Shown: positions 32,213-42,738, counted from the stretch's first letter. The stretch is DNA of 64,000 nucleotides from Clostridium_X cadaveris (GCF_039521325.1 NZ_BAAACD010000016.1); one strand, 5' to 3'. Notes: a model not told the origin generated them from the letters alone. Numbers and translations: made by a program.

Positions 32213-33361
32213 TTATACCACATCCAAAAAGTCTTCTTTTCGTACTCTTTCACTAGCCACTACTTCTATTTTTGTTCCATCCCCAATTAAAGAATCTTTC
32301 TTTATTTTTACACTGTCTCCCACTATAGCTTTATCAATTATTACATTATCTCCAATTTTTACATTTGGCATTATTACAGAATTTTTTATAACGCAGTTTT
32401 TCCCTACTGATACATCTTGGAATAATACTGAATTCTCAACATTTCCATGAATTGTACAGCCCTCTGAAAGAAGACAATTTCTAACTTTCGCTTCTGCACC
32501 TATATATTGTGCTGAGCTTACTGAGTTTGCGGAGAATATTTTCCAATTATCATCGTAAAGATCAAGTTCATTTCCTTCTCTCAATAAATCCATATTTGCT
32601 TCCCAAAGGCTTTCTATAGTCCCTACATCTTTCCAATATCCTTGGAATGGATAAGCAAACATATGCCTCTTGTCTCTTATCATGGATGGAATTATATTTT
32701 TCCCAAAATCATTGCTAGAGTTTTTATCATTTTCGTCAGCTTTTAAATATTTTTTTAGAAGTTTCCAGTTGAATATATAGATTCCCATAGACGCTTTATT
32801 ACTCTTTGGATATTGTGGTTTTTCCTCAAATTCATATATAGACATGTCTTCGTTGGTATTCATTATCCCAAACCTACTTGCTTCTTTTTCAGGAACTTCT
32901 ATTACAGCTATAGTTCCCTCGGCACCAGTAGATTTATGAAAATCAAGCATTTTTGAATAATCCATTTTGTATATGTGATCACCAGATAATATTAGTACAT
33001 ATTCTGGGTCATAACTATCTACAAACTCAATATTTTGGTATATAGCATTTGCAGTACCTTTGTACCATTTCCCGCCTTTTTCTTCTTGATATGGTGGTAA
33101 TATACTAACCCCACTATCTCTTCTGTCTAAATCCCATGGGACCCCTATTCCTATATGGGAATTAAGTTCTAAAGGTTTGTATTGAGTTAATACTCCTACA
33201 GTATAGATACCTGAGTTTGCACAGTTGCTAAGAGCAAAATCAATTATTCTATACTTTCCTCCATAAGGAACCGCTGGCTTTGCTAAATTTTTTGTAAGTA
33301 CCCCTAATCTGGAGCCCTGTCCACCAGCTAAAATCATGGCTACAATCTCTTTCTTTCTCAT
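32213..33361 (-). CDS. glgC: Glucose-1-phosphate adenylyltransferase, catalytic subunit
   Basis: GlgC makes ADP-glucose from glucose-1-phosphate and ATP, the committed step of glycogen synthesis. ILAGGQGSRLGVLTKNLAKP is the nucleotide-binding loop, FGIMNTNED and EFEEKPQYPKSNKASMGIYI are the sugar-binding and catalytic regions, and the last 100 residues form the allosteric beta-helix. At 382 residues it is of normal length. It is paired with glgD downstream and follows the GH13 gene by about 40 bases, with GGGGGAG before the ATG. Confidence 0.96.
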   Translation of the reverse strand: MRKKEIVAMILAGGQGSRLGVLTKNLAKPAVPYGGKYRIIDFALSNCANSGIYTVGVLTQYKPLELNSHIGIGVPWDLDRRDSGVSILPPYQEEKGGKWYKGTANAIYQNIEFVDSYDPEYVLILSGDHIYKMDYSKMLDFHKSTGAEGTIAVIEVPEKEASRFGIMNTNEDMSIYEFEEKPQYPKSNKASMGIYIFNWKLLKKYLKADENDKNSSNDFGKNIIPSMIRDKRHMFAYPFQGYWKDVGTIESLWEANMDLLREGNELDLYDDNWKIFSANSVSSAQYIGAEAKVRNCLLSEGCTIHGNVENSVLFQDVSVGKNCVIKNSVIMPNVKIGDNVIIDKAIVGDSVKIKKDSLIGDGTKIEVVASERVRKEDFLDVV

Positions 33362-33402
33362 AAATTCTCCCCCTTTTTCAACTGATCAAGCTTAGTTCTT
33401 TT

Positions 33403-35214
33403 CTATAAATCCTTTAAAATAATATAGCCTTTAGGCTTAATAATTGTAGGATTTTTGAACTTTTCATCAGCACCTTTTAAATCAAGCTTAAATTGATATC
33501 TTAATAAATCTATTACTGAAATAGTCTTACTTTTATCCGATGAGTTTATTATTATTACTATATGGTTATTTCTATAGCTTCTCTTATATGACAAAATTTC
33601 CTTTGAAATTGAAACTATAGACAAATCTCCTTTTACAAATATCTCATCTTCTTTTCTAAGACTTATAAGCTTCTTATATATGCTTAAAATTTCATTATTC
33701 TCCTTGCCCCAAGGATAAGTTTTTCTATTGTCAGGATCTTTCCCCCCAGTAAGACCTGCCTCATCTCCATAATATACAAGAGGAACCCCTGGTAATGTCA
33801 TTATCATTAGGACAGCCAATTCTAAATTTCTTATATCTCCTCTAAGCTTAGTCAAAACTCTCTCTGTATCATGATTTCCAAGTAAGTTCATATTGCTATA
33901 AAATATATCCCTTGGATAATTTTCATAAATACTTAGCATATGCCTTTTACAGTTTTCTGCTGTTATATCCCCAATGATATAATCAATTATCGCCTGTCTA
34001 AACGGATAATTTATTACAGAGTCAAGCTCATTTCCAAATAAATATTTTCTTTTTTCACCATAGCTAATTTTATTTGATGCATCTTCCCATACTTCACCTA
34101 TTAAAATAGATTCTCTATCTTCTTTTCTTATTCTTTGCTTTAATAGTTCTATGAATTTGTCTGGAAGTTCATCAGCAACATCCAGTCTCCATCCGCTGGC
34201 CCCTAGTTTTATCCACTTTGCCGAAATTGAATTTCTGCCAGTTATTATATAATCTAAATAACTAGGTTCAAGTTCTTCTACGTCAGGAAGATTTTTGTCT
34301 CCCCACCAGCATTCATAGTCATTTGGAAATTTTCTAAATCTATACCATTTATAATATGGGGATTTTTTGCTCTCATAAGCACCTAATCCCTCATATTCTC
34401 CAAATTTATTAAAGTATTTACTATTTGCACCAGTATGATTAAACACTCCATCAAGTATTATTCTAATTCCATTTTCTTTTGCTTTAAAACAAAGTTCCTT
34501 AAAGTCTTCTTCACTACCAAACATCTCATCAATTTTCTCATAATCACCCGTATCATATTTATGACAGCTAAAAGCTTTAAATATTGGGTTTAAATATATA
34601 ATAGTTATTCCTAAGTCCTTCAAATATGGAAGTTTATTTATAACGCCTCTGATATTCCCACCATAAAAATCCCATCTGGCTATACTTCCATCCATATCCT
34701 TTATATACATAGGCTCATCGTACCAATTTGAATATATAAAGCTATTTCTTTTAGGACTATTTATATGACCATCTTCATTTCCATTAAAAAATCTATCTAC
34801 AAAGATTTGATAAACTACTCCTTCTTTATACCAATTTGGAATATACTGATCTTCATAAACAGTAATCTGATATTGTTTAGGGTTTTCTGTATATATCTTA
34901 CCCTCTCCCCCTAGGGCTTCATCATTGTTACCATAGAAATACTTATTGTCATTATTCTCTATAGTGAAGTAATAATTTATCAGACCTAATTCATTTTCTG
35001 TATAGACTTCAGCTTTGTATCTCGCACCTAATCCACCCATATTTTCATAATTCATTACTATATTTTCTTTTCTTTCATTAAAGAATGTTAGGTTTAATTC
35101 AACTTTACTGAACACTTCCGTCTCTAATATAATTTCAACTTTTGTACCTTTTTTCACAGCACCAAAGGGATTCCTATATCCCTTTGACTGCGAATTGTGA
35201 AAAGCAAAGGTCAT
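33403..35214 (-). CDS. GH13 alpha-amylase family enzyme (neopullulanase/cyclomaltodextrinase-like)
   Basis: An N-terminal beta domain of about 120 residues precedes the TIM barrel. GVFNHTGANSKYFNKFG is conserved region I, GWRLDVADELPD carries the nucleophile Asp, LIGEVWEDA the acid/base Glu and LLGNHDTERVLT the third Asp, so all catalytic groups are present. No signal peptide is seen, so it acts in the cytosol on glycogen or maltodextrins. Its place between glgP and glgC suggests a debranching or dextrin-trimming role that lets the phosphorylase pass branch points. Exact specificity cannot be read from the motifs. Confidence 0.9.
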   Translation of the reverse strand: MTFAFHNSQSKGYRNPFGAVKKGTKVEIILETEVFSKVELNLTFFNERKENIVMNYENMGGLGARYKAEVYTENELGLINYYFTIENNDNKYFYGNNDEALGGEGKIYTENPKQYQITVYEDQYIPNWYKEGVVYQIFVDRFFNGNEDGHINSPKRNSFIYSNWYDEPMYIKDMDGSIARWDFYGGNIRGVINKLPYLKDLGITIIYLNPIFKAFSCHKYDTGDYEKIDEMFGSEEDFKELCFKAKENGIRIILDGVFNHTGANSKYFNKFGEYEGLGAYESKKSPYYKWYRFRKFPNDYECWWGDKNLPDVEELEPSYLDYIITGRNSISAKWIKLGASGWRLDVADELPDKFIELLKQRIRKEDRESILIGEVWEDASNKISYGEKRKYLFGNELDSVINYPFRQAIIDYIIGDITAENCKRHMLSIYENYPRDIFYSNMNLLGNHDTERVLTKLRGDIRNLELAVLMIMTLPGVPLVYYGDEAGLTGGKDPDNRKTYPWGKENNEILSIYKKLISLRKEDEIFVKGDLSIVSISKEILSYKRSYRNNHIVIIINSSDKSKTISVIDLLRYQFKLDLKGADEKFKNPTIIKPKGYIILKDL

Positions 35215-35229
35215 TCAAAGCGTGCCTCC

Positions 35230-37665
35230 TTATAAGTTTTTATATAAAAGAGTTGAACCCCATATACTTGCAGCATATTCTTTTATAGTTCTGTCTGATG
35301 AAAATATACCAGAGTGAGCTATATTTATACCGCACATCTTCTGCCACATTCTTGCATCTTTAAAGGTTTCATCTACTTTTTTCTGAATATCTAGATAGGA
35401 CTCAAAATCCTTTAGTACAAAGAACTCATCGTTGTAAATCATCAAACTGTCATAGATACTCTTAAAGGCATTTTTATCTTGGCAGTACTTCCCATTTATA
35501 AGATCTCCAACTGTTCTCTCAAGTTTCTTATCTTCTTTGCACATCTCCACGGCAGAATAGCCGCCATTTTCTATATAATTTAATACCTCCCTAGAGTTCA
35601 TTCCAAATATAAATATATTTTCATCACCAACTTCATCATGAATCTCTATATTGGCTCCATCTAATGTGGCTATAGTAATAGATCCATTCATCATAAACTT
35701 CATATTTGATGTTCCTGACGCTTCCTTAGTGGTTGTTGATATCTGTTCACTCAAATCTGTTGCTGGAATTATATCCTCTGCAAGGGAAACACCATAGTTC
35801 TCTAGAAATACAACTTTTATCTTTTCATTTACTCTAGGGTCGTTATTTACGACTTCTCCTATTGAATTGATTAACTCTATAGTATTCTTAGCTAGATAAT
35901 ATCCAGGCGCTGCCTTTCCTGCAAATATAAATGTTCTTGGTATAATATCCTTGTTTGGATTCTCTATAAGCTGGTTGTACAAATCCATTATTCTAAGACA
36001 GTTTAAGGTCTGTCTCTTATAGGCATGAATTCTCTTTACATGAGCGTCAAATAAGGAATTTGGATCTACTATGATGCCTGTTTTGTTTTTTATTATTTTT
36101 GCTAAATTCATTTTGTTTTCCAGTTTTATTCTTCCGAGTTCCTCTTGTATATCGGTTTTATTAGCAAATTTTTCAAAGTTTAGCAAATCTGTAGGATGTT
36201 TTATAAAGGATTCTCCTATGGTATCACATAAAAGATTTGTGAGCCCTGGATTAGATTTTATAAGCCATCTTCTATGGGTTATTCCATTTGTTTTATTATT
36301 AAACTTATTTGGATAGAAGTAGTAAAAATCTTTCATTTCTTCCTTCTTTAATATTTCAGTATGAAGCTTTGCAACTCCATTTACGCTATGGCTTCCAACG
36401 ATTGCAAGGTGAGCCATTTTTACATATTCATCAGCTATAATAGCCATACTTGATATCTTATCCCACTGACCTATATATTTTCCCCATAGACTTTTGCAGA
36501 ACCTCTCATTTATCTCTTCTACAATCATATAAATTCTTGGTAAAAGCTTTTTAAACATATCTACAGGCCATTTTTCAAGAGCTTCTGACATTATAGTGTG
36601 GTTTGTATAAGATACAGTATTTGTAGTAATTCTCCAAGCTTCTTCCCAAGATAGATTTTCTTCGTCTAATAAAATTCTCATAAGTTCAGGTATTACTAAA
36701 GTAGGATGAGTATCATTTATATGAAGAGCTACCTTTTCATCAAAGTCCAATATATCTCCTTTGTGTTTTTTGTAGTGCCTTATTATACTTTGAACTCCTG
36801 CAGATACAAAGAAATACTCCTGCTTTAATCTCAGCATTTTTCCTTCATAGAAAGAGTCTTCTGGATAAAGCACTTGAGATATTAATTCCACTGAATTTTT
36901 GTACTCTATGGCCTTAAGAAAGTCACCTCTTCTAAAGGATGAATAGTCAAATTCATTGTTTACAGCCTCTGCACTCCAAAGCCTTAAGTTATTTGCTACT
37001 TTATTTCTATATCCAACTATAGGGGTATCATAAGGAACAGCCAAGACTGGCTCATAATTTATATGGTGAAAAATAAGCTTTCCATCTACATTTTCAACTT
37101 TTACATCGCCACCAAACTTTACTATTTCAGCTTTGTCCTGTCTCCTCCTTTCCCACACATTTCCTTCTCTAAGCCAGTTATCGGAAAGTTCTACTTGTTT
37201 TCTATTTATAATTTTTTGTTCGAAAAATCCATATTTATATCTTATTCCACATCCATGTCCTGCTATATTTAATGAAGCCATTGAGTCTAAAAAACATGCT
37301 GCAAGCCTTCCAAGGCCTCCATTACCTAGACCTTGATCTTGTTCCCATTCTTCCAAATCTTTTAAATTAATATTAAGTTCCTTTAACCCTTCTCTGCAAA
37401 TATCAAGCATTCCCATATTTAAAAGGGTATCTCCTAAAAGTCTTCCTAGAAGAAATTCCATAGAAAAATAATATATTTGCTTTTCTTTTGTAGAGTTATA
37501 TCGCTTGTTTGTATCCATAGAAATCTTTAAAATCATCTCTCTTATAAGACTTCCTAAAGCTTCATATCTCTGCTGATTGCTTCCAAATTCAACTTCCTCA
37601 CCATAAAGTTCTCTATATTTACTTTGATAGTTTTTTATGAAAGTTTTTTTGCTCATCGTATCCAT
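35230..37665 (-). CDS. glgP: Glycogen/alpha-glucan phosphorylase
   Basis: GlgP releases glucose-1-phosphate from glycogen chain ends. EASGTSNMKFMMNGSITIAT, near residue 650, holds the lysine-containing PLP site, and the substrate region NGGLGRLAACFLDSMAS near 115 is intact. The length (811) is normal. It is third in the operon, so synthesis and breakdown genes share one transcript, as in many clostridia. AGGAGGAG lies six bases before the ATG. Confidence 0.96.
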   Translation of the reverse strand: MDTMSKKTFIKNYQSKYRELYGEEVEFGSNQQRYEALGSLIREMILKISMDTNKRYNSTKEKQIYYFSMEFLLGRLLGDTLLNMGMLDICREGLKELNINLKDLEEWEQDQGLGNGGLGRLAACFLDSMASLNIAGHGCGIRYKYGFFEQKIINRKQVELSDNWLREGNVWERRRQDKAEIVKFGGDVKVENVDGKLIFHHINYEPVLAVPYDTPIVGYRNKVANNLRLWSAEAVNNEFDYSSFRRGDFLKAIEYKNSVELISQVLYPEDSFYEGKMLRLKQEYFFVSAGVQSIIRHYKKHKGDILDFDEKVALHINDTHPTLVIPELMRILLDEENLSWEEAWRITTNTVSYTNHTIMSEALEKWPVDMFKKLLPRIYMIVEEINERFCKSLWGKYIGQWDKISSMAIIADEYVKMAHLAIVGSHSVNGVAKLHTEILKKEEMKDFYYFYPNKFNNKTNGITHRRWLIKSNPGLTNLLCDTIGESFIKHPTDLLNFEKFANKTDIQEELGRIKLENKMNLAKIIKNKTGIIVDPNSLFDAHVKRIHAYKRQTLNCLRIMDLYNQLIENPNKDIIPRTFIFAGKAAPGYYLAKNTIELINSIGEVVNNDPRVNEKIKVVFLENYGVSLAEDIIPATDLSEQISTTTKEASGTSNMKFMMNGSITIATLDGANIEIHDEVGDENIFIFGMNSREVLNYIENGGYSAVEMCKEDKKLERTVGDLINGKYCQDKNAFKSIYDSLMIYNDEFFVLKDFESYLDIQKKVDETFKDARMWQKMCGINIAHSGIFSSDRTIKEYAASIWGSTLLYKNL

Positions 37666-37709
37666 ATATGCTCCTCCTAATAAAGCTGCTTTTATTTCCT
37701 CTTTACTTT

Positions 37710-39143
37710 CTAACTTTCCATCACCGATTTATACAGTTCTTTATATTCTTTTGCAGATTTACTCCAACTATTATCATCATTCATTGCTTCTGCTACAATA
37801 GTCATCCATATATCTTTGTTTTGGAATAGTTTAAGGGCATATTCTGTCATAATTAAAAGTTCATTAGAGCTATATCCTTTAAAACTAAAGCCATTACCTT
37901 TATTTTCATACTCATTGTATGAACGTATAGTATCTTTAAGTCCACCAGTTTCGCGAACTATAGGTATTGTTCCATATTTTAAAGCTATCATCTGACCTAA
38001 ACCGCATGGTTCAAACAAAGATGGCATTAAGAACATATCACATCCAGCATAAATTCTGTGGGAAAGTGCATTATCAAATTTTATATTTACTGATACCTTA
38101 TTTTTGTATCTCCTTTGAAGATTGATGAATTGATCCTCATAATATTTGTCTCCAGTTCCTAGTATGACTAGCTGCACATCATATTGAAGTATCCTATCTA
38201 TCACATCCATAATAAGATCTACACCTTTTTGAGCTGTAAGTCTTGAAACCATTCCTATGACAGGAATATCTCTATTTAAGGTAAGCCCTAATTCTCTCTG
38301 AAGTTTCACTTTATTCTTTTTCTTCTCTTCGAAAGTATCCAGATTATATTTTTTGAATATATATTTATCCACTGTTGGATTATACTCACTATAATCTATT
38401 CCATTTAGGATACCTTTTAAATTATCTTTTTTATCTCTTAGAATTCCATCAAGGCGTTCCCCATATTGAGGTGTCTTAATCTCTTCTGCATAGCTATTGC
38501 TTACTGTAGAAATTCTATTAGAACAATTTAATGCTCCTTTCATAAAACTCATACCGCCATAAAATTCAAGACTTCCATCATTAAACAAGCTCATATCATA
38601 CCCAAATATGTCTGGAAGTACCTTTGGATCAAATACTCCTTGATATAATATGTTATGAATAGAAAATACGGTCTTTATATTTTTGTAAAAATCATCCTTT
38701 TTATATTCAACATTTATCATCACTGGTATCATTCCTGTATGCCAATCATTGCAGTGTATAACATCAGGCTTCCAGTTTATCTCTTTTAAAACTTCAAGCA
38801 CCGCTTTGTCAAAGTACGCAAATCTTTCTCCATCATCATAGTAACCATAAAGTCCATCTCTGTTGAAATAATACTCATTATCTATAAAATAGTACTTAAC
38901 ACCATCAAGAGTATATTCAAATACGCCACAATACTGATTTCTCCAACTTAGCCTTACCATAAACCATTTAACAAAGTTAAGTTCCATTCTTATATCTTGT
39001 CTTATATCTTTATATTTTGGAATGATAACTCTAACATCTACACCTTCCTTTTTTAATGACTTTGGTAATGCCCCAACAACATCACCCAGTCCCCCTGTCT
39101 TTATAAAAGGATGTGACTCTGAAGCTGCTATAAGTACTTTCAT
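37710..39143 (-). CDS. glgA: Glycogen synthase (ADP-glucose, GT5)
   Basis: GlgA adds glucose from ADP-glucose to the growing chain. VLIAASESHPFIKTGGLGDV carries the KTGGL loop, VIHCNDWHTGMIP lies in the first domain and LMPSLFEPCGLGQMIALKYG is the second-domain catalytic region. An ATG at 39149 is too close to GGGAGG; ATG 39143 is eight bases away and overlaps the glgB stop by one base (TAATG), a typical coupled junction. The product is 477 residues. Confidence 0.96.
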   Translation of the reverse strand: MKVLIAASESHPFIKTGGLGDVVGALPKSLKKEGVDVRVIIPKYKDIRQDIRMELNFVKWFMVRLSWRNQYCGVFEYTLDGVKYYFIDNEYYFNRDGLYGYYDDGERFAYFDKAVLEVLKEINWKPDVIHCNDWHTGMIPVMINVEYKKDDFYKNIKTVFSIHNILYQGVFDPKVLPDIFGYDMSLFNDGSLEFYGGMSFMKGALNCSNRISTVSNSYAEEIKTPQYGERLDGILRDKKDNLKGILNGIDYSEYNPTVDKYIFKKYNLDTFEEKKKNKVKLQRELGLTLNRDIPVIGMVSRLTAQKGVDLIMDVIDRILQYDVQLVILGTGDKYYEDQFINLQRRYKNKVSVNIKFDNALSHRIYAGCDMFLMPSLFEPCGLGQMIALKYGTIPIVRETGGLKDTIRSYNEYENKGNGFSFKGYSSNELLIMTEYALKLFQNKDIWMTIVAEAMNDDNSWSKSAKEYKELYKSVMES

Positions 39144-41143
39144 TAACATTTCCTCCCATCATCTAATCCTATAATTATTGCAGCCATTGGTGGAACCTTT
39201 ATCTCTATACTATAAGGCTGCCCATGACTTGCTATATTTTGAACTATTAATGGACTGTCTCCCATGACTTGTCCAGATCCTCCATACTTTTTACTATCGC
39301 TATTCATAATTTCAACATAGTCACTTAAATGAGGTACTCCTACTCTAAAATCGTAATACACCTCCGAAGTAAAATTACATATAAAGATAAGAGTGTCTTT
39401 TTCCTTTTTGCCCATTCTCATAAAACTAATTATGCTTTGCTTATTATTATCAGCATCTATCCATTTGAAGCCATCTATGCTATCATCAAGTTCCCATAAT
39501 GCTTTCTTTTCTATATAAAGTTTATTTAAATCTCTAACAAAATCCTGAGTCATCTTGTGCATTGGGAATTCATCTATAAGGTTCCATTCAAGCTCTTCAT
39601 ATTCTCTCCATTCTATAAACTGTGCAAACTCCATTCCCATAAAGGTAAGCTTTTTCCCTGGATGTCCCATCATGTAGGATAGATACATCCTCACCCCAGC
39701 GAATTGATTCCACCAGTCACCATACATCTTTCCTATTAATGATTTTTTACCATGAACAACTTCGTCATGAGATATTGAAAGAATGAAGTTTTCACTATAT
39801 TGATACATCATTGCAAAGTTTAATTTGTTGTGGTTATTCTTCTTTTCTTCTGGACTTAGTTCCATATACTCTAAAGAATCATGCATCCATCCCATATTCC
39901 ACTTAAATTTAAATCCTAATCCTCCTTCTTCTAAAGGCTTGCTTACATTTGGCCATGTAGTTGACTCTTCAGCAATCATCATTATATTATTGTTTTCATC
40001 ATATATAGCCTTATTTAGTTCCTTTAAAAAATCTATGCCTTCTATATTTTCATTTCCGCCATATTTATTTGGAATCCACTCTCCATCTTTTCTTCCATAG
40101 TTTAAATAGAGAATATTTGAAACTGCATCCACTCTCAATCCATCTAAGTGAAATTCCTTTATCCAATACATTGCATTAGATATAAGAAAACTTCTAACTT
40201 CAGGTCGTCCTAAATCAAAATTAAAGGTCCCCCATCCTTTATTGTCAGCTTTCCAAAACTCTTCATACTCATAAGTTGGTGTTCCATCAAACATATATAA
40301 TCCATAAAGATTTTTACAGAAATGTCCTGGTACCCAGTCTAGTATTACCCCAATATTTTTTTCATGAAGTCTATTGACAAGCCTTTTAAATCCTTCTATA
40401 TTTCCATATCTTGATGTAAGAGAATAATATCCAGTTCCTTGGTAACCCCAAGATTCATCTAAAGGGTATTCAACTAACGGCATAAATTCCACATGAGTAT
40501 ATGACATATTTTCTAAATAATCAGTCAATTTTTCCGATAACTCATCATAAGTTAAGAACTTTCCATCATTTCTTCTCCAAGATCCTATATGCATTTCATA
40601 TATGTTTATAGGGCTCTCATAAAGTTTTTTTCTGTTTCTCCTTAAATTCCAATTTCTATCTGTCCATTTGAATCTTTCCTTTTTATATACTATGGAAGCA
40701 GTGTTTGGTCTTATCTCAGACATTATTGCATATGGGTCTGACTTAAATATAACTTCGCCTTTCTCACTTTTTATTGCATATTTATATAATGTTCCTGGTT
40801 CAATCCCTTCTATAAATGCACTCCAAATTCCACCTTTTGAAAGTTTAGTCATCTTGTATTCATCATTAATTTGGAAATCATTTTTATCACATACCACCCA
40901 TACATTCTTTGCTCTAGGGGCCCAAGTTGAAAATCTAACCCCATGTTTATTATTTTCTGTGACTACATGAGAACCTAAAATTTCATAGGCATTATAATTT
41001 TTCCCTTCATGAAATAAATAAGCATTATATTCAGTGATAGTACTTTTATTTATTCTCTGTTTTTTCTCCTTCGTGTCTTTCTTGCTTTCACTTCCTTTTT
41101 GAGATGAAGCTTTAGCAACTTCCTTACTACTGGCTCTTTTCAA
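39143..41143 (-). CDS. glgB: 1,4-alpha-glucan branching enzyme
   Basis: GlgB makes alpha-1,6 branches. After a basic, Ser/Lys-rich start of about 35 residues, which is unusual for the family, come a CBM48 domain (NAYEILGSHVV, HGVRFSTWAPRAKNVWVV) and a GH13 barrel with DGLRVDAVSNILYLNY, MMIAEESTTWP and LSISHDEVVHGKKSL. All three acidic catalytic residues are present. It starts at TTG 41143 with AAGGGGGG about eight bases upstream. As first gene of the operon it lies only about 40 bases after a strong hairpin that ends sod, leaving little room for its own promoter. Confidence 0.94.
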   Translation of the reverse strand: MKRASSKEVAKASSQKGSESKKDTKEKKQRINKSTITEYNAYLFHEGKNYNAYEILGSHVVTENNKHGVRFSTWAPRAKNVWVVCDKNDFQINDEYKMTKLSKGGIWSAFIEGIEPGTLYKYAIKSEKGEVIFKSDPYAIMSEIRPNTASIVYKKERFKWTDRNWNLRRNRKKLYESPINIYEMHIGSWRRNDGKFLTYDELSEKLTDYLENMSYTHVEFMPLVEYPLDESWGYQGTGYYSLTSRYGNIEGFKRLVNRLHEKNIGVILDWVPGHFCKNLYGLYMFDGTPTYEYEEFWKADNKGWGTFNFDLGRPEVRSFLISNAMYWIKEFHLDGLRVDAVSNILYLNYGRKDGEWIPNKYGGNENIEGIDFLKELNKAIYDENNNIMMIAEESTTWPNVSKPLEEGGLGFKFKWNMGWMHDSLEYMELSPEEKKNNHNKLNFAMMYQYSENFILSISHDEVVHGKKSLIGKMYGDWWNQFAGVRMYLSYMMGHPGKKLTFMGMEFAQFIEWREYEELEWNLIDEFPMHKMTQDFVRDLNKLYIEKKALWELDDSIDGFKWIDADNNKQSIISFMRMGKKEKDTLIFICNFTSEVYYDFRVGVPHLSDYVEIMNSDSKKYGGSGQVMGDSPLIVQNIASHGQPYSIEIKVPPMAAIIIGLDDGRKC

Positions 41144-41182
41144 AATAAATTCCCCCCTTAGCCACAGTTCGATTAATTCTGT

Positions 41183-41249
41183 ATGGTAAAAAAAACAGGT
41201 ATCATTATTACTAGAATGTTTTATTTTTCTGTAATATCGTACCTGTTTT
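41183..41249 (-). terminator. Large-loop terminator between sod and glgB
   Basis: On the minus strand AAAACAGGTA pairs with TACCTGTTTT around a 38-base loop holding a smaller ATTAC/GTAAT stem, and the 3' arm runs into eight T. It could end the sod transcript or act as an attenuator in the glg leader. Confidence 0.7.
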
Positions 41250-41323
41250 GGTTATCTACTTTTTAATCAACATTTATATGCTTCTTCCATAAGATGTTGT
41301 TTTATAATTCAAATTTCTTTAGT

Positions 41324-41932
41324 TTAGCAATTATAATATTCTTCAACTTTAGCCCAATCGATTATATTCCATATATTTTTAACATAATCAGCTCTCAAGT
41401 TTTTATACTTTAGATAATATGCATGTTCCCATACATCTATAGTTAATATTGGTTTAAGTCCCTTACTTAAAGGTGTATCTTGATTTTGTGTCTTTAATAT
41501 TTCTAAATGTCCATGTTTTGTTCTTACAAGCCATCCATATCCTGATCCAAATTGAGATATTGCTTCTGCACTTAATTTTTCTTTAAGCTCTTCAACACTA
41601 CCAAATGTATTATTTATCTCTTCTAATAATTTTCCTTCTGGTGATTTTTTAGGATTTGGAGATAAAAGTGAAAAATATAAATTATGATTTGCTACTCCTC
41701 CTCCTTGGTTTATTACACCTTGTCTAATATCCTTTGGTATCTTGTCTGTGTGTGAGAGTATTTGTTCAAGTGACTTGTCATCGGTAAATTTATCATAGCC
41801 TTCTAAAAGTGCATTTAGATTGTTTACATAGGTTTGTAAGTGCTTATTGTAATGAATATTTACAGTTTCTGCATCAATATATGGCTCTAATGCATCATAG
41901 GAATATGGTAGTACTATCTTCTCGTATTTCAT
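41324..41932 (-). CDS. Iron/manganese superoxide dismutase
   Basis: The metal ligands are His 27 (NIHYNKHLQTYVNN), a His in GGGVANHNLYF, and Asp and His in DVWEHAYYLKY. The usual GGGHxNHxxFW is GGGVANHNLYF here, a mild departure near the metal site. AIYKYKNLRADY-type dimer contacts are present in the form KYKNLRADYVKN. GGAGG overlaps an ATG at 41947, so the better start is ATG 41932 (202 residues). It removes superoxide on brief air exposure. Fe or Mn preference is not clear. Confidence 0.92.
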   Translation of the reverse strand: MKYEKIVLPYSYDALEPYIDAETVNIHYNKHLQTYVNNLNALLEGYDKFTDDKSLEQILSHTDKIPKDIRQGVINQGGGVANHNLYFSLLSPNPKKSPEGKLLEEINNTFGSVEELKEKLSAEAISQFGSGYGWLVRTKHGHLEILKTQNQDTPLSKGLKPILTIDVWEHAYYLKYKNLRADYVKNIWNIIDWAKVEEYYNC

Positions 41933-42108
41933 AAAATCATCCTCCATAAAATTATTATTAATAATTTGTAAACCAATTATTTAATTGCTTTTGCTTTACT
42001 TTATGTAAATATATTACTATTATATCACATTTTTTACAATTATGTTGTTATAAAATCAAATATATATTAAAATATTATTCAAAATAGTAATTAAAGAAGG
42101 TGTCATTA

Positions 42109-42642
42109 ATGAAAATAGCAATATTATCTGATATTCATGGATATCCCGAAAAATTTTCTAAAGCTCTAGAATATTTCAGCGGCTGCGATATGATTTTATG
42201 TGCTGGAGATATACTTTACCATGGTCCAAGAAATCCAATATTAGATGGTTATAATCCTAAAGCCCTAGTAGAAGAAATCAAAAAATGTCCAATACCTATT
42301 TTGATTTCTAGAGGAAATTGTGATGCTGAGGTTGACCTCATGGTTTTAGATCTCCCACTAATAAGTGAATACATAGTTTATGAAAAAGATGGTACAAGAT
42401 TCATAATGACTCATGGTCATAATCAAGATGGCTGTGATCTTGAAAAAATAGCATCAACCTACAATGCAGATGTAATCATAACCGGTCATACCCATGTAAG
42501 AAAATGCCTAACTAAAGATGGTGTAACATATATAAACCCAGGATCTATTTCTGTACCTAAAGGTGATGGAATACCTAGTGTATGTATATATGAAAATGGA
42601 AAGTCTACATTCATAGATATATCTACGGGGAAAAAATTATAG
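42109..42642 (+). CDS. yfcE: YfcE-like metallophosphodiesterase
   Basis: This 177-residue calcineurin-like phosphoesterase has the full metal set: LSDIHG at the start, GDILYHGPRN, SRGNCDAEVD, MTHGHN and GHTHVRK. The GDxxxHGPRNP form and the size match E. coli YfcE, a Mn-dependent phosphodiesterase with no firm natural substrate. I start at ATG 42109, seven bases from GAAGGTG; a GTG nine bases upstream lies in that site. It has no operon partner. Confidence 0.93.
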   Translation: MKIAILSDIHGYPEKFSKALEYFSGCDMILCAGDILYHGPRNPILDGYNPKALVEEIKKCPIPILISRGNCDAEVDLMVLDLPLISEYIVYEKDGTRFIMTHGHNQDGCDLEKIASTYNADVIITGHTHVRKCLTKDGVTYINPGSISVPKGDGIPSVCIYENGKSTFIDISTGKKL

Positions 42643-42738
42643 TTAATTTAAGATTGGATTGTTTGAATATGGTTACTAAATATGTTAATATTGTGTAAAT
42701 AAGATTTTGAACCAAATTTCAAATAGGGAGGCGATACC

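Noticed and set aside
41183..41249. A riboswitch before glgB
   Set aside because: The hairpin has long arms and a T-run but none of the conserved blocks of known aptamers, so a terminator or attenuator is simpler.
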